A program made the position numbers and the translations under genes. Positions 50,122 through 58,317 of a stretch of 64,000 nt of DNA are shown one piece after another. The notes under the pieces were generated by a model, which was given only the letters and a program-made list of their open reading frames with translations, was not told where the DNA came from and did not search any database. Where the stretch lies: assembly GCA_913064775.1 (NCBI GenBank), contig CAJYAD010000002.1, forward strand, positions 62,001-126,000. The letters run 5' to 3'. The DNA comes from an uncultured Albidovulum sp. (GTDB lineage Bacteria; Pseudomonadota; Alphaproteobacteria; Rhodobacterales; Rhodobacteraceae). How positions within the stretch are numbered: position 1 is the first letter of the stretch; each line of letters opens with the position of its first letter.

Positions 50122-51327
50122 ATGACGGGCATCGTCATAATCGGCGCGGGGCAGGCGGGGGCCTCACTCGCCGCGAAACTGCGAACGCTGGGATATGACG
50201 GCGCCCTGACCCTGATCGGCGAAGAGCCCGAGGCACCCTATCAGCGCCCGCCCCTGTCCAAACAATACCTTCTGGGCGAGATGGAGCTGGAGCGGCTGTT
50301 CCTGCGCTCCGACAGCTATTACGCGGAGCAGAAGATCGCGCTTCGGCTGGGCAAGCCGGTCACCGCGATCGATCTGGCCGCGCAGACGGTGACGGTCGGC
50401 GGCGAGGCGCTGGCCTATGACCAGCTCGCGCTGACCACCGGCGCCACGCCGCGCATCCTGCCGGCCGATATCGGCGGCATGCTCGACGGCGTCCACACGG
50501 TGCGCCGGCTGGCCGATATCGACGCGATGCAGCACGAATTCCGCGCCGGCGCCCATCTTCTGGTGGTCGGCGGCGGCTATATCGGGCTGGAGGCCGCGGC
50601 GGTGGCCGCGAAACTGGGCCTGAAGGTGACCTTGCTGGAGGCCGCGCCGCGCATCCTTGGCCGCGTCGCCTGCGAAGAGACGGCGGATTATTTCCGCGAC
50701 CTGCACGCATCGCACGGCGTCGAGATCCGCGAAGGCGTCGGCCTGAAGCGCCTGAAGGGCGAATCGCGCGTGACCGGGGCCGAACTGTCCGACGGCAGCA
50801 GCCTGTCGGTCGATTTCGCCATCGTCGGCGTCGGCATCCGCCCCGAAACCACCCTGGCCGAAGCCGCGGGGCTGGAGGTCGACAACGGCATCTGCTGCAA
50901 CGCCGAGGGGCGCAGCTCGGATCCGCAGGTCTGGGCGGCGGGCGATTGCGCCTCTTTCCCCGGACCCTCGGGGCGGATGCGGCTGGAAAGCGTCGGCAAT
51001 GCCATCGACATGGCCGAGCTGGTGGCCGAGAACATGCTGGGCGCCGCCAAATCCTATGTAGCGAAGCCCTGGTTCTGGTCCGATCAATATGACGTGAAGT
51101 TGCAGATCGCCGGGCTGGGTGCGGGCGCCGACCGCATCGTCAAGCGTGCCGATGGGGTGGGGATGTCGCATTGGTATTACGCCGGCGACCGGCTTCTGGC
51201 GATCGACGCGATGAACGACCCGCGCGCCTATATGGTGGCCAAGCGCCTGATCGAGGCCGGGCGTTCCCCCGCCGCCGAAGTGGTGGCCAACCCCGCGACC
51301 GAGCTGAAGGCTCTTCTGAAGGGATGA
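50122..51327 (+). CDS. FAD-dependent ferredoxin reductase-like oxidoreductase
   Basis: A 401 aa two-dinucleotide-fold flavoprotein like putidaredoxin or rhodocoxin reductase. FAD motif IVIIGAGQAGASLAAKLR at the N terminus, EAPYQRPPLSKQYLLGE, NAD motif LLVVGGGYIGLEAAAVAAKL, and VWAAGDCASF near 275. It would pass electrons from NAD(P)H to a ferredoxin, but no ferredoxin or P450 gene is adjacent. It overlaps rsmD by 4 bp. Confidence 0.9.
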   Translation: MTGIVIIGAGQAGASLAAKLRTLGYDGALTLIGEEPEAPYQRPPLSKQYLLGEMELERLFLRSDSYYAEQKIALRLGKPVTAIDLAAQTVTVGGEALAYDQLALTTGATPRILPADIGGMLDGVHTVRRLADIDAMQHEFRAGAHLLVVGGGYIGLEAAAVAAKLGLKVTLLEAAPRILGRVACEETADYFRDLHASHGVEIREGVGLKRLKGESRVTGAELSDGSSLSVDFAIVGVGIRPETTLAEAAGLEVDNGICCNAEGRSSDPQVWAAGDCASFPGPSGRMRLESVGNAIDMAELVAENMLGAAKSYVAKPWFWSDQYDVKLQIAGLGAGADRIVKRADGVGMSHWYYAGDRLLAIDAMNDPRAYMVAKRLIEAGRSPAAEVVANPATELKALLKG

Positions 51328-51887
51328 GGATCATCGGCGGCACGCGGCGCGGCCTGACGCTGGCCGAGGTCGGTCAGGGCGACATGGCGGCGCATCTGCG
51401 CCCGACGACCGACCGGGTCAGGGAATCGATCTTCAACCTGCTGGTCAATGGCGGCTACGGCGATCCGATCACCGGGGCGCGGGTGCTCGATCTGTTCGCC
51501 GGCACGGGCGCGCTGGGGTTTGAGGCGCTTTCGCGCGGCGCGGCGCGGGTGACCTTCATCGACGATGGCGTGAAGGCGAGGGCGCTGATCCGCCAGAACA
51601 TCGACAAGATGCGCGCCATGGGGGTCTGCGACCTATATCGCCGCGACGCCACCCGGCTGGGGCCGAACCGCGGCGCGCCCTATGGGCTGGTGTTCCTCGA
51701 TCCGCCCTATGGCCAGGGCCTGGGCGAGGTGGCGCTGGCCTCGGCATTGGCCGGCGACTGGCTGGTGCCGGGCGCGCTGGTGGTCTGGGAAGACAGCGGC
51801 GCGCCAGAACTGCCGGCAGGGTTCACCCAGCTCGACCAGCGCCGCTATGGCGACACGGTGGTGACGCTGCTCGAGGCGCCGCAATGA
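51324..51887 (+). CDS. rsmD: 16S rRNA (guanine966-N2)-methyltransferase
   Basis: Methylates G966 of 16S rRNA; 187 aa. MRIIGGTRRGLTL at the N terminus, LRPTTDRVRESIFNLL, SAM motif VLDLFAGTGALGFEALSRGA, and the catalytic VFLDPPYGQGLGEVAL (DPPY) are all present. It overlaps both neighbours by 4 bp (ATGA), a tight operon with the flavoprotein and the following HAD gene. Confidence 0.95.
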   Translation: MRIIGGTRRGLTLAEVGQGDMAAHLRPTTDRVRESIFNLLVNGGYGDPITGARVLDLFAGTGALGFEALSRGAARVTFIDDGVKARALIRQNIDKMRAMGVCDLYRRDATRLGPNRGAPYGLVFLDPPYGQGLGEVALASALAGDWLVPGALVVWEDSGAPELPAGFTQLDQRRYGDTVVTLLEAPQ

Positions 51888-52534
51888 CCCCCCCCGCCGC
51901 GGTGCTGTTCGATTGCGACGGGGTGATCGTCGACAGCGAGCGCCCGCTGTTCGACCTGCTAGAGGGCGATTTCGCCCGTTACGGCCTGCCGATGCCGCGC
52001 GACGAGATCATGCAGACCTTCGTCGGTGGCACCATGTACGATGTCGGCCGCCGGGCGCGGGCCCATGGCGCCACCATGCCCGAGGGCTGGGAAGAGGATT
52101 TCTACGAACGCCTTTTTCGCGTCCTGGCCAAGGACGCGCCGCTGATCCCCGGCATCGTGGATGTGCTTGATGCGCTCGACGCGGCGGGCATAGGCTATGC
52201 GGTCGGCTCGAACGGATCGGGGCGCAAGATGGACGTGACCCTTGGCCAGCATCCCGATGTGCTGCGCCGGTTTCAGGGGCGGCTGTTCTCGGGACAGGAC
52301 ATGAACTGCCCCAAGCCGGCGCCCGATCTATATCTTCATGCCGCCGCCTCCCTGAGCACGCCGCCCGAGGCCTGCGTGGTGGTCGAAGACAGCCCCACCG
52401 GCGCGCGCGCCGCCCGCGCGGCCGGCATTCCCTGCTTTGGCTACGCCCCCCATGACGACGGCGCCGCGCTGGCGGCAGTAGGCGCGCGGGTCTTTCACGA
52501 CATGCGGGATCTGCCCGGCCTTTGGAGCCTTTAG
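51884..52534 (+). CDS. HAD-superfamily phosphatase (subfamily IA)
   Basis: A 216 aa HAD IA protein: motif I LFDCDGVIVDSE, motif II VGSNGSGRKM, motif III Lys in NCPKPAPDLY, motif IV VVVEDSPTGARAARAAG. Cap domain helical, residues about 15-85. Likely a small sugar-phosphate or nucleotide phosphatase; substrate unknown. Overlaps rsmD by 4 bp. Confidence 0.9.
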   Translation: MTPPAAVLFDCDGVIVDSERPLFDLLEGDFARYGLPMPRDEIMQTFVGGTMYDVGRRARAHGATMPEGWEEDFYERLFRVLAKDAPLIPGIVDVLDALDAAGIGYAVGSNGSGRKMDVTLGQHPDVLRRFQGRLFSGQDMNCPKPAPDLYLHAAASLSTPPEACVVVEDSPTGARAARAAGIPCFGYAPHDDGAALAAVGARVFHDMRDLPGLWSL

Positions 52535-52614
52535 CGGGCGTTCCCGGGCGAATTGCCTTTCACCCGGGGCTATGTTTCAAGCATCGTACACCGTCCATCC
52601 GCCCAGAGGTCTCG

Positions 52615-53067
52615 ATGCCCGATTACCCCAGCCTCGCCGCCACGATCCGGTCGCTGTGCGAGGGTGAGAGCGATACCGTCGCCCTGATGGCCACGCTCGC
52701 CTGCGAGATCCACCATTCCGACGCGCGTTTCGATTGGACCGGCTTCTACCGCGTCACCGCGCCCGAGATGCTGAAGATCGGCCCCTATCAGGGCGGCCAC
52801 GGCTGTCTGGTGATCCCGTTCTCGCGCGGGGTCTGCGGCGCCGCCGCCCGCACCGGCCAGATCCAACGCATCGCCGATGTCGAGGCCTTCCCCGGTCACA
52901 TCGCCTGCGCTGCCTCGACCCGGTCGGAACTGGTGATCCCGGTGCGCGACGGCGCGGGGCGGATCATCGGCGTGCTCGACATCGACAGCGACCAGCCCGA
53001 CGCCTTCACCGAAGCGGACGCCACCGCGCTAAGCGCCATCACGGACGAGGTCTTCGCCCGCGCCTGA
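52615..53067 (+). CDS. Free methionine-(R)-sulfoxide reductase (GAF type)
   Basis: A 150 aa GAF-domain enzyme that reduces free Met-(R)-sulfoxide. Three cysteines, Cys64, Cys74 and Cys98, have the same 10 and 24 spacing as Cys84, Cys94 and Cys118 of E. coli fRMsr (YebR). Motifs GPYQGGHGCLVIPFSRGVCG and HIACAASTRSELVIPV match the family. The ATG at 52615 follows AGAGGT. The longer frame from 52522 overlaps the HAD gene and is not used. Confidence 0.93.
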   Translation: MPDYPSLAATIRSLCEGESDTVALMATLACEIHHSDARFDWTGFYRVTAPEMLKIGPYQGGHGCLVIPFSRGVCGAAARTGQIQRIADVEAFPGHIACAASTRSELVIPVRDGAGRIIGVLDIDSDQPDAFTEADATALSAITDEVFARA

Positions 53068-53133
53068 CGCCCGCAAAGGTGGTTGCGCCGGGCCGGACCT
53101 GCGCTATCGTGGCCCCCGGATCGGAGGCCGCCC

Positions 53134-54039
53134 ATGCTGGAATTTCATACCCTCGACGTCTTCACCACCACGCCCTTTGCCGGCAATCCGCTGGCCGTGG
53201 TGCTGGGGGCGGACGCGCTGTCGCCGGCGCAGATGCAGGTGATCGCACGTGAATTCAACCTGTCCGAGACGATCTTCGTCCAGCCGCCGCGCGACCCGGC
53301 CCACAGCGCCCGGGTGCGGATCTTCTTTCCCACCGCCGAGATCCCCTTTGCCGGCCATCCCACCGTGGGCTGCGCCGTGCTGCTGGCAGAGCTTGCCCAT
53401 GGCGCGGGCGATTTCACCACCCGGATCACGCTGGAGGAAGAGGCAGGTCTTGTCCCGGTCAACGTCACCCGCGCGGGCGGTGTCACGCGGGGCGAATTCA
53501 CCGCGCCGGTGATCCCCTATGCTTTCCCCGGCGCGCTGCCCGAAGGGCTGTTGGCCCGGGCACTGGATCTGGCGCCGGACGCGATCGGCTTTGGTGCCCA
53601 TCGCCCGGCCGTTTGGCAGGGCGGGCCGGCGTTTCTCTATGTGCCGGTGGCGAACCGCGCGGCGCTGGCGCGCGCGCGGGTGATCGAGCCGGCCTATTCG
53701 GAGCTTCTGCAAGCGGTGGGCGCGCCGGTGGGCCTTTACCTTTACACCCCCGGCGAGGGCGTCGATTTTCAGGCAAGGATGCTTGATCCCGTCGCCGGCG
53801 TTCCCGAGGATCCGGCGACCGGCTCGGCCTCGGCGATTCTGGCCGCGCAATTGCAGGCGGCGGGCGTGCTGCGGCCCGGGGTTCAGGTCTTCACCCTGCT
53901 GCAGGGCGCCGAGATGGGCCGGCCCAGCGACCTGCGCCTGAGCATCGAGAGCGGCCCCGAAGGGCTGCGGGCGGTGCGTATCGCGGGCGAAGCGGTGCGA
54001 ATCTCTGCGGGGCGGATCGCCGTGCCCGCGGCCATCTAG
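53134..54039 (+). CDS. PhzF-family isomerase-like protein
   Basis: A 301 aa PhzF/DapF-like two-lobe protein: FTTTPFAGNPLAVVLGADAL, FNLSETIFVQPP (the conserved Glu), IFFPTAEIPFAGHPTVGCAV, and EDPATGSASAILAAQL with the second-lobe site. Phenazine genes are absent, so a general isomerase or other role is likely. CGGAGG at 53122-53127 sets the ATG. A DUF1330 gene follows after 15 bp. Confidence 0.9.
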   Translation: MLEFHTLDVFTTTPFAGNPLAVVLGADALSPAQMQVIAREFNLSETIFVQPPRDPAHSARVRIFFPTAEIPFAGHPTVGCAVLLAELAHGAGDFTTRITLEEEAGLVPVNVTRAGGVTRGEFTAPVIPYAFPGALPEGLLARALDLAPDAIGFGAHRPAVWQGGPAFLYVPVANRAALARARVIEPAYSELLQAVGAPVGLYLYTPGEGVDFQARMLDPVAGVPEDPATGSASAILAAQLQAAGVLRPGVQVFTLLQGAEMGRPSDLRLSIESGPEGLRAVRIAGEAVRISAGRIAVPAAI

Positions 54040-54054
54040 ACCAAGGAGAGTACG

Positions 54055-54348
54055 ATGCCTAAGGGATATTGGGTGGCCCATGTCGATGTGGACGACCCCG
54101 AGGTTTACGCCAAATACCGCGACGCCAACGCCGCCCCCTTCGCCGAATACGGCGCGAAGTTCCTGGTGCGGGGCGGTCCGATGACCCAGATGGAGGGCCA
54201 GAGCCGGGCGCGCACCGTGGTGATCGAATTCCCCACGATAGAGGCCGCCCGTGCCTGCTATGACAGCGCCGGCTATCAGGCGGCGAAGGCGATCCGCGAT
54301 CCGGTCTCGACCGGGGATCTGGTGATCGTCGAGGGCTGGGACGGCTGA
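54055..54348 (+). CDS. DUF1330 family protein
   Basis: A 97 aa dimeric alpha-beta-barrel (ferredoxin-like) protein of the DUF1330 family: KGYWVAHVDVDDPEVYAKYR, then FLVRGGPMTQMEGQSRARTV, and PTIEAARACYDSAGYQAAKA. Function unknown. Probably transcribed with the PhzF-like gene. AAGGAG lies just before the ATG. Confidence 0.88.
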   Translation: MPKGYWVAHVDVDDPEVYAKYRDANAAPFAEYGAKFLVRGGPMTQMEGQSRARTVVIEFPTIEAARACYDSAGYQAAKAIRDPVSTGDLVIVEGWDG

Positions 54349-54354
54349 AGGCCG

Positions 54355-54394
54355 CCCTCAGTCTGGCCACCCTCAGTCTCGCACGCCCTCAGTC
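54355..54394. repeat. Three CCCTCAGTC direct repeats at a stop codon
   Basis: Copies at 54355-54363, 54370-54378 and 54386-54394 (spacing 15 and 16 bp). The last covers the TGA of the minus-strand LysE gene, so each unit repeats the context GACTGAGGG. Confidence 0.75.
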
Positions 54395-55009
54395 CAGTAC
54401 CAGCCGCAGGGCTAGGCCCGCGAAGACCACTGCGGCGATCTTGTTCATCACCCCCAGCCGCCGGGCCAGCCGCTGCCGGATCAGGCCCGCCAGCGCGCCA
54501 TAGCCCATGGTGATCAGCGTGCCGGTCAGCGCGAAGATCGCCCCCAGTTCGACGATCTGCTGCCACACCGGCCCCAGCGCCGGGTCGGTGAATTGCGGCA
54601 GGAAGGCCAGCACGAAAAGCACCGGCTTGGGGTTCAGCACATTGGTCAGGAACCCGCGCCTGAACGCCGCGCGCCCCGATGTCTCGCCGCGCGTGCCGTC
54701 GGGGCCGGGGGCGGCGTTCCAGGTTTTCCACGCCAGAAACAGCAGATAGGCCCCGCCGCCCCAGCGCAGCGCGGTCAGCGCCGCGGGCGAGGCGGCCAGC
54801 AGCGCCGAGATCCCCGCCGCCGCAAGGCTGACATGCCAGAGCGCGCCGAAGCCCACGCCCAGCCCCGCAAGCGCCCCGATCCGCGGCCCGCCGCGGATGC
54901 CGCTGGCGGTGGCGAACAGCACATCGGCCCCGGGGGTGAGATTCAAAAGCACCCCTGACAAGGTGAACAGCCACAGGCTTTCGGCCGGGATCGCGGGCAG
55001 GGCTACCAT
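54389..55009 (-). CDS. LysE-family exporter
   Basis: A 206 aa membrane protein with about six TM helices. The family signature LLNLTPGADVLFATASGIRG lies near residue 22 and NVLNPKPVLFVLAFLPQF near 125. Likely exports amino acids or homoserine lactone-like compounds; substrate unknown. The start (55009) lies 7 bp inside the end of the GFA gene, so the two are coupled. Confidence 0.88.
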   Translation of the reverse strand: MVALPAIPAESLWLFTLSGVLLNLTPGADVLFATASGIRGGPRIGALAGLGVGFGALWHVSLAAAGISALLAASPAALTALRWGGGAYLLFLAWKTWNAAPGPDGTRGETSGRAAFRRGFLTNVLNPKPVLFVLAFLPQFTDPALGPVWQQIVELGAIFALTGTLITMGYGALAGLIRQRLARRLGVMNKIAAVVFAGLALRLVLD

Positions 55010-55785
55010 GCGGCGTGCTGCGGCAGGCCGTCGGCGATTTCGTAGTAATCGCCCTTTTCGGACACGAAGATATGGCTTTCCATCTGACCTCCGGTAGCGC
55101 CCCGGATCGCGCCCGCCTCGACAGCGAAACTGCCGTCGCGGGCGCGAAACCACAGGCTGGATCCGCAGTCGCGGCAATGGCCCCTTGTGCCGCCGTCGGG
55201 GGTTGCGAATTCCGCCAGCGTGGCGCGCGCGCGGTAGGTCAGCGCGGCCTCGTCGGCATCGAAGGAGGCAGAGAAATGGCCCGACAGCTTGCGGCATTGC
55301 ACGCAGTGGCAGGCGGTCACGGACCGGGCGGGGCCGGGCAGGGTGAAGGCCACACCGCCGCAAAGGCAGCGCCCCTCCAGCGGGCCGCCGCGCGGCGCGC
55401 GCAGCGGCGGCGGCGCGGCCGGGGTGTAATAGTCGCCGGCGTATTCGGTGAAGATGTGGCGGCCGACGCGGCTGCCGGTGGGCCCGTCGAAGGCGCCGCC
55501 GGCCACGGCGATATGGGCCTCTCCGGCGCCGCTCCAGAACAGGCTGGCGCCGCAGTCGCGGCAAAAGCCGCGCCGGGCGTGGTCCGAGGATTGGAACCAG
55601 GCCAGCCCGTCCTCGCGCGTCAGGCGGAGGGCCGCGCGCGGCACCGGGGCAGCGGCGAAGATATGGCCCGACCAGTTGCGGCACTGGCTGCAATGGCAGA
55701 TCGTGACGGGCGGGACCTGGCCGCTGACCTCAAAGGTCACATGGCCGCAGCGGCACGATCCACGGTGGATTTCAGGGCCGGACAT
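55003..55785 (-). CDS. Tandem GFA (CENP-V/Mss4-like) domain protein
   Basis: Two complete GFA domains in one 260 aa chain. Each has the zinc-binding cysteines: GSCRCGHVTFEV, ICHCSQCRNWSG and FCRDCGASLFWSG in the first (about 8-95), GRCLCGGVAFTL, ACHCVQCRKLSGHFSA and HCRDCGSSLWFRA in the second (about 135-225). GFA homologues include glutathione-dependent formaldehyde-activating enzyme, but most are unassigned. Single-domain GFA is the norm; this is a fusion or duplication. It overlaps both LysE genes (7 and 14 bp). Confidence 0.9.
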   Translation of the reverse strand: MSGPEIHRGSCRCGHVTFEVSGQVPPVTICHCSQCRNWSGHIFAAAPVPRAALRLTREDGLAWFQSSDHARRGFCRDCGASLFWSGAGEAHIAVAGGAFDGPTGSRVGRHIFTEYAGDYYTPAAPPPLRAPRGGPLEGRCLCGGVAFTLPGPARSVTACHCVQCRKLSGHFSASFDADEAALTYRARATLAEFATPDGGTRGHCRDCGSSLWFRARDGSFAVEAGAIRGATGGQMESHIFVSEKGDYYEIADGLPQHAAW

Positions 55786-56395
55786 GCTGGCCTCCGGTCA
55801 GGCCCAGCGTCAGGCCATAAAGGATGAAGGCCACCGCCATCGTGCGGCGGAACCAGACGTTCAGCACCGCCCCCATCGCCGCGCGCCCCATCAGCACGCC
55901 GATCGCGGTATAGGTGCAGTAAGAGGCCGCGGTGATCGTCAGCGCAGTGGGATAGATCGCCGCCATCTGATGCCAGAGCGGCACATGCGGCTGCACGAAC
56001 TGGGTGAAGGCGGCCAGATAGCCCGCCAGCGATTTTGCGTTGAGCGTGGCGATCATGAAGGCCCGACCATAGATCGACCCGCCCGAGGCGTGGCCTGCCC
56101 GGACCGGTCGTCTGGCGTTCAGCCAGCCTCGGACGCCCAGCCAGATCAGCACGCCCGCGCCCAGCAGTCGAAGCGCCTGGTAAAGCCCCGGCGAGGCGGC
56201 GATCAGCGCCGTCACCCCCAGCGCCGACAGCGTCAGGAACAGCGTCGCCTGGGTCAGGATCGCCAGCACGCCCCACAGCGATCGGCGGAACCCGTGCGCC
56301 ATGCCGTTCGAGATGCAATTGACGGCATTCGGCCCCGGGGTGGTGACGAAGACCACCCAGAAAAGCGCGAAGACGGTCCAGGCGTGAAATGACAT
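55772..56395 (-). CDS. LysE-family exporter (second)
   Basis: A 207 aa LysE-type exporter: VVFVTTPGPNAVNCISNGMA at residues 14-33, FMIATLNAKSLAGYLAAFTQ near 115, and about six TM helices. It differs from the LysE neighbour downstream and may be a separate import of the family, not a recent copy. Its stop overlaps the GFA start by 14 bp; the three genes form one run. Confidence 0.88.
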   Translation of the reverse strand: MSFHAWTVFALFWVVFVTTPGPNAVNCISNGMAHGFRRSLWGVLAILTQATLFLTLSALGVTALIAASPGLYQALRLLGAGVLIWLGVRGWLNARRPVRAGHASGGSIYGRAFMIATLNAKSLAGYLAAFTQFVQPHVPLWHQMAAIYPTALTITAASYCTYTAIGVLMGRAAMGAVLNVWFRRTMAVAFILYGLTLGLTGGQHVRP

Positions 56396-56514
56396 GAGCT
56401 TCCTCCGCTGGCCAGATGGCGCGATTTCGGCTGGAAGGGCAAGGGTGGCGCGCCGGGATCAGGGCGCGAACACGGTTTCGTGGGCCGGGGAAGGTGGGAC
56501 GGGCGGTGGGTGCC

Positions 56515-56988
56515 TCAGTCCAGCCCGGTCGCGTGGAGCATGCCGCGCCGCTTGGCCTCGTAGTAATAGCCGCGCGCATACCACATCACCGCGCGGGACT
56601 CGTCGCCGTCCGACAGCAGCCAGGCGCCGCGCAGATATTTCACGCCGTAGCGCAGGTTGGTGTCGGCGTCGAGCAACCCGCGCGCGCGGCCGCGATAGCC
56701 CATGGTGCGGGCGGTGGCCGGCAGGATCTGCATCAAGCCCCAATAGGGGCCGTTGCGCGCCCGCGGGTCATAGCGGCTTTCGCGCTGGACGACGCGGTGG
56801 ATCAGGCTGGGCGGCACGTCGTAGACTTGGGCGTAATGGTCGATCATCCGGCGCAGGTGCGGGGTTTCATGGGGGTACAGCGCGCGGTGGTCGGGGCGGT
56901 AGCCCGGGCGCTCGGGCGCCGCGCAGGCCCCCAGCCCGAGGGCGAGGCCAAGAACCAGAAGGGGGGCAAGGCGGCGAAAGGCGTGCAT
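56515..56988 (-). CDS. Lytic transglycosylase lipoprotein (SLT family)
   Basis: Cleaves peptidoglycan. The 157 aa protein has a lipoprotein signal (LLVLGLALGLGAC, lipobox L19-G-A-C22) and an SLT domain: LIHRVVQRESRYDPRARNG with catalytic Glu, then YWGLMQILPATARTMGY and LLDADTNLRYGVKYL. There is no other domain, so it is a minimal enzyme. Acts at the inner side of the outer membrane or in the periplasm. Confidence 0.9.
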   Translation of the reverse strand: MHAFRRLAPLLVLGLALGLGACAAPERPGYRPDHRALYPHETPHLRRMIDHYAQVYDVPPSLIHRVVQRESRYDPRARNGPYWGLMQILPATARTMGYRGRARGLLDADTNLRYGVKYLRGAWLLSDGDESRAVMWYARGYYYEAKRRGMLHATGLD

Positions 56989-57110
56989 CGGCTCTCGGGG
57001 GCGGTTCCGGGGGCGGCTCTGGTCGAACGATAGCGGCCAGCCGGGCGCCGGGGAAGGGGCCCCGGCCCGGGGGGGCCGGGATGCGCGGGAAGGCGCCGGG
57101 CTGGGCAGGG

Positions 57111-57155
57111 TCGGGGCGGGCCGGGGCCAGGTCGGGGCCAGATCGGGGCCGGGGC
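57111..57155. repeat. Short TCGGGGC direct repeats
   Basis: TCGGGGC at 57111-57117, 57132-57138 and 57143-57149 within GC-rich noncoding DNA just after the LLM stop. No function is evident. Confidence 0.5.
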
Positions 57156-57156
57156 C

Positions 57157-58176
57157 TTAGCGCCAGCCCAGGCCCGGGGCGACATGGGAAAGGATGCTTT
57201 CGATCACATGGGCGTTGTAATCGACCCCCAGCATGTTCGGCACCGTCAGCAGCAGCGTATCGGCCTCGGCGATCGCCTCGTCGCGCTTCAGCTCCTCGAT
57301 CAGCTGGTCGGGCTCGCCCGCATAGCCGCGCCCGAAGATCGCGCGGGTCTGGGCATCGATCATGCCGACCTGATCGCTGTCCTTGCCGCGCCCGAAATAC
57401 CTTCGGTCCATGTCGTTCATCAGCGCAAAGATCGACCGGCTGACTGAAACGCGGGGTTCGCGCGCATGCCCGGCGGCCTTCCAGGCGGCGCGGTAGGCGC
57501 GGATCTGCCTGGCCTGCTGGATGTGGAAGGCCTCGCCCGTCTCGTCGTTCTTCAGGGTTGAGCTTTGCAGGTTCATCCCCAGCTTCGCCGCCCATTCGGC
57601 GGTGGCATTCGATCCCGCGCCCCACCAGATCCGGTCGCGCAGGCCAGGCGAATGGGGTTCAAGCCGCAGAAGACCGGGCGGGTTGGGGAACATCGGCCGC
57701 GGATTGGGCTGCGCGAAGCCCTTGCCATCCAGCTGCCGCAGGAAGACCTCGGCATGTCGGCGGGCCATGTCGGCGGGGGTTTCGCCCTCGTCGGGGCGAT
57801 AGCCGAAATGGGCCCAGCCGTCGATCACCTGCTCGGGGCTGCCGCGGCTGATGCCCAGCTGCAGCCGCCCGCCGGCGATCAGATCCGCGGCGCCCGCGTC
57901 CTCGATCATGTAAAGCGGGTTCTCGTAGCGCATGTCGATGACGCCGGTGCCGATCTCGATGGTCTTCGTCCGCGCCCCCACCGCCGCCAGCAGCGGGAAG
58001 GGCGAGGCCAGTTGACGCGCGAAATGGTGGACGCGGAAATAGGCGCCGTCCGCGCCCAGATCCTCGGCCGCCTCGACCAGTTCGATCGATTGGGTCAGCA
58101 CGTCGGCGGCGTTGCGCACCAGACTGCCGGGCTCATCCGACCAATGGCCGAAGGACAGAAAGCCGATCTTCTTCAT
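57157..58176 (-). CDS. LLM-class flavin-dependent oxidoreductase
   Basis: A 339 aa luciferase-like barrel: IGFLSFGHWSDEPGS at the N terminus, DGAYFRVHHFARQLASPFPL, KTIEIGTGVIDMRYENPLYM, and RLQLGISRGSPEQVIDGWA. It binds FMNH2 or F420-like flavins to oxidise organic substrates with O2. The substrate is unknown and no flavin reductase is adjacent. It follows pyrG after 141 bp on the same strand. Confidence 0.9.
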   Translation of the reverse strand: MKKIGFLSFGHWSDEPGSLVRNAADVLTQSIELVEAAEDLGADGAYFRVHHFARQLASPFPLLAAVGARTKTIEIGTGVIDMRYENPLYMIEDAGAADLIAGGRLQLGISRGSPEQVIDGWAHFGYRPDEGETPADMARRHAEVFLRQLDGKGFAQPNPRPMFPNPPGLLRLEPHSPGLRDRIWWGAGSNATAEWAAKLGMNLQSSTLKNDETGEAFHIQQARQIRAYRAAWKAAGHAREPRVSVSRSIFALMNDMDRRYFGRGKDSDQVGMIDAQTRAIFGRGYAGEPDQLIEELKRDEAIAEADTLLLTVPNMLGVDYNAHVIESILSHVAPGLGWR

Positions 58177-58317
58177 GGGATCCCTCGCGCATGTTGCCAG
58201 CCCCCCGGACGGGGGACTGCGTCACATGTGGCAGGGCAGGGCGCGCGCGGCAAGGCGCGCGGCTGTTGGCTGGGGCACGGCGCCGGTGCGCCAGGGCAGA
58301 GGCGGGCGCCGCCGACC

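Noticed and set aside
53104-54081. Long minus-strand frame opposite the PhzF-like gene
   Set aside because: The plus-strand protein has all PhzF motifs and a good ribosome site.
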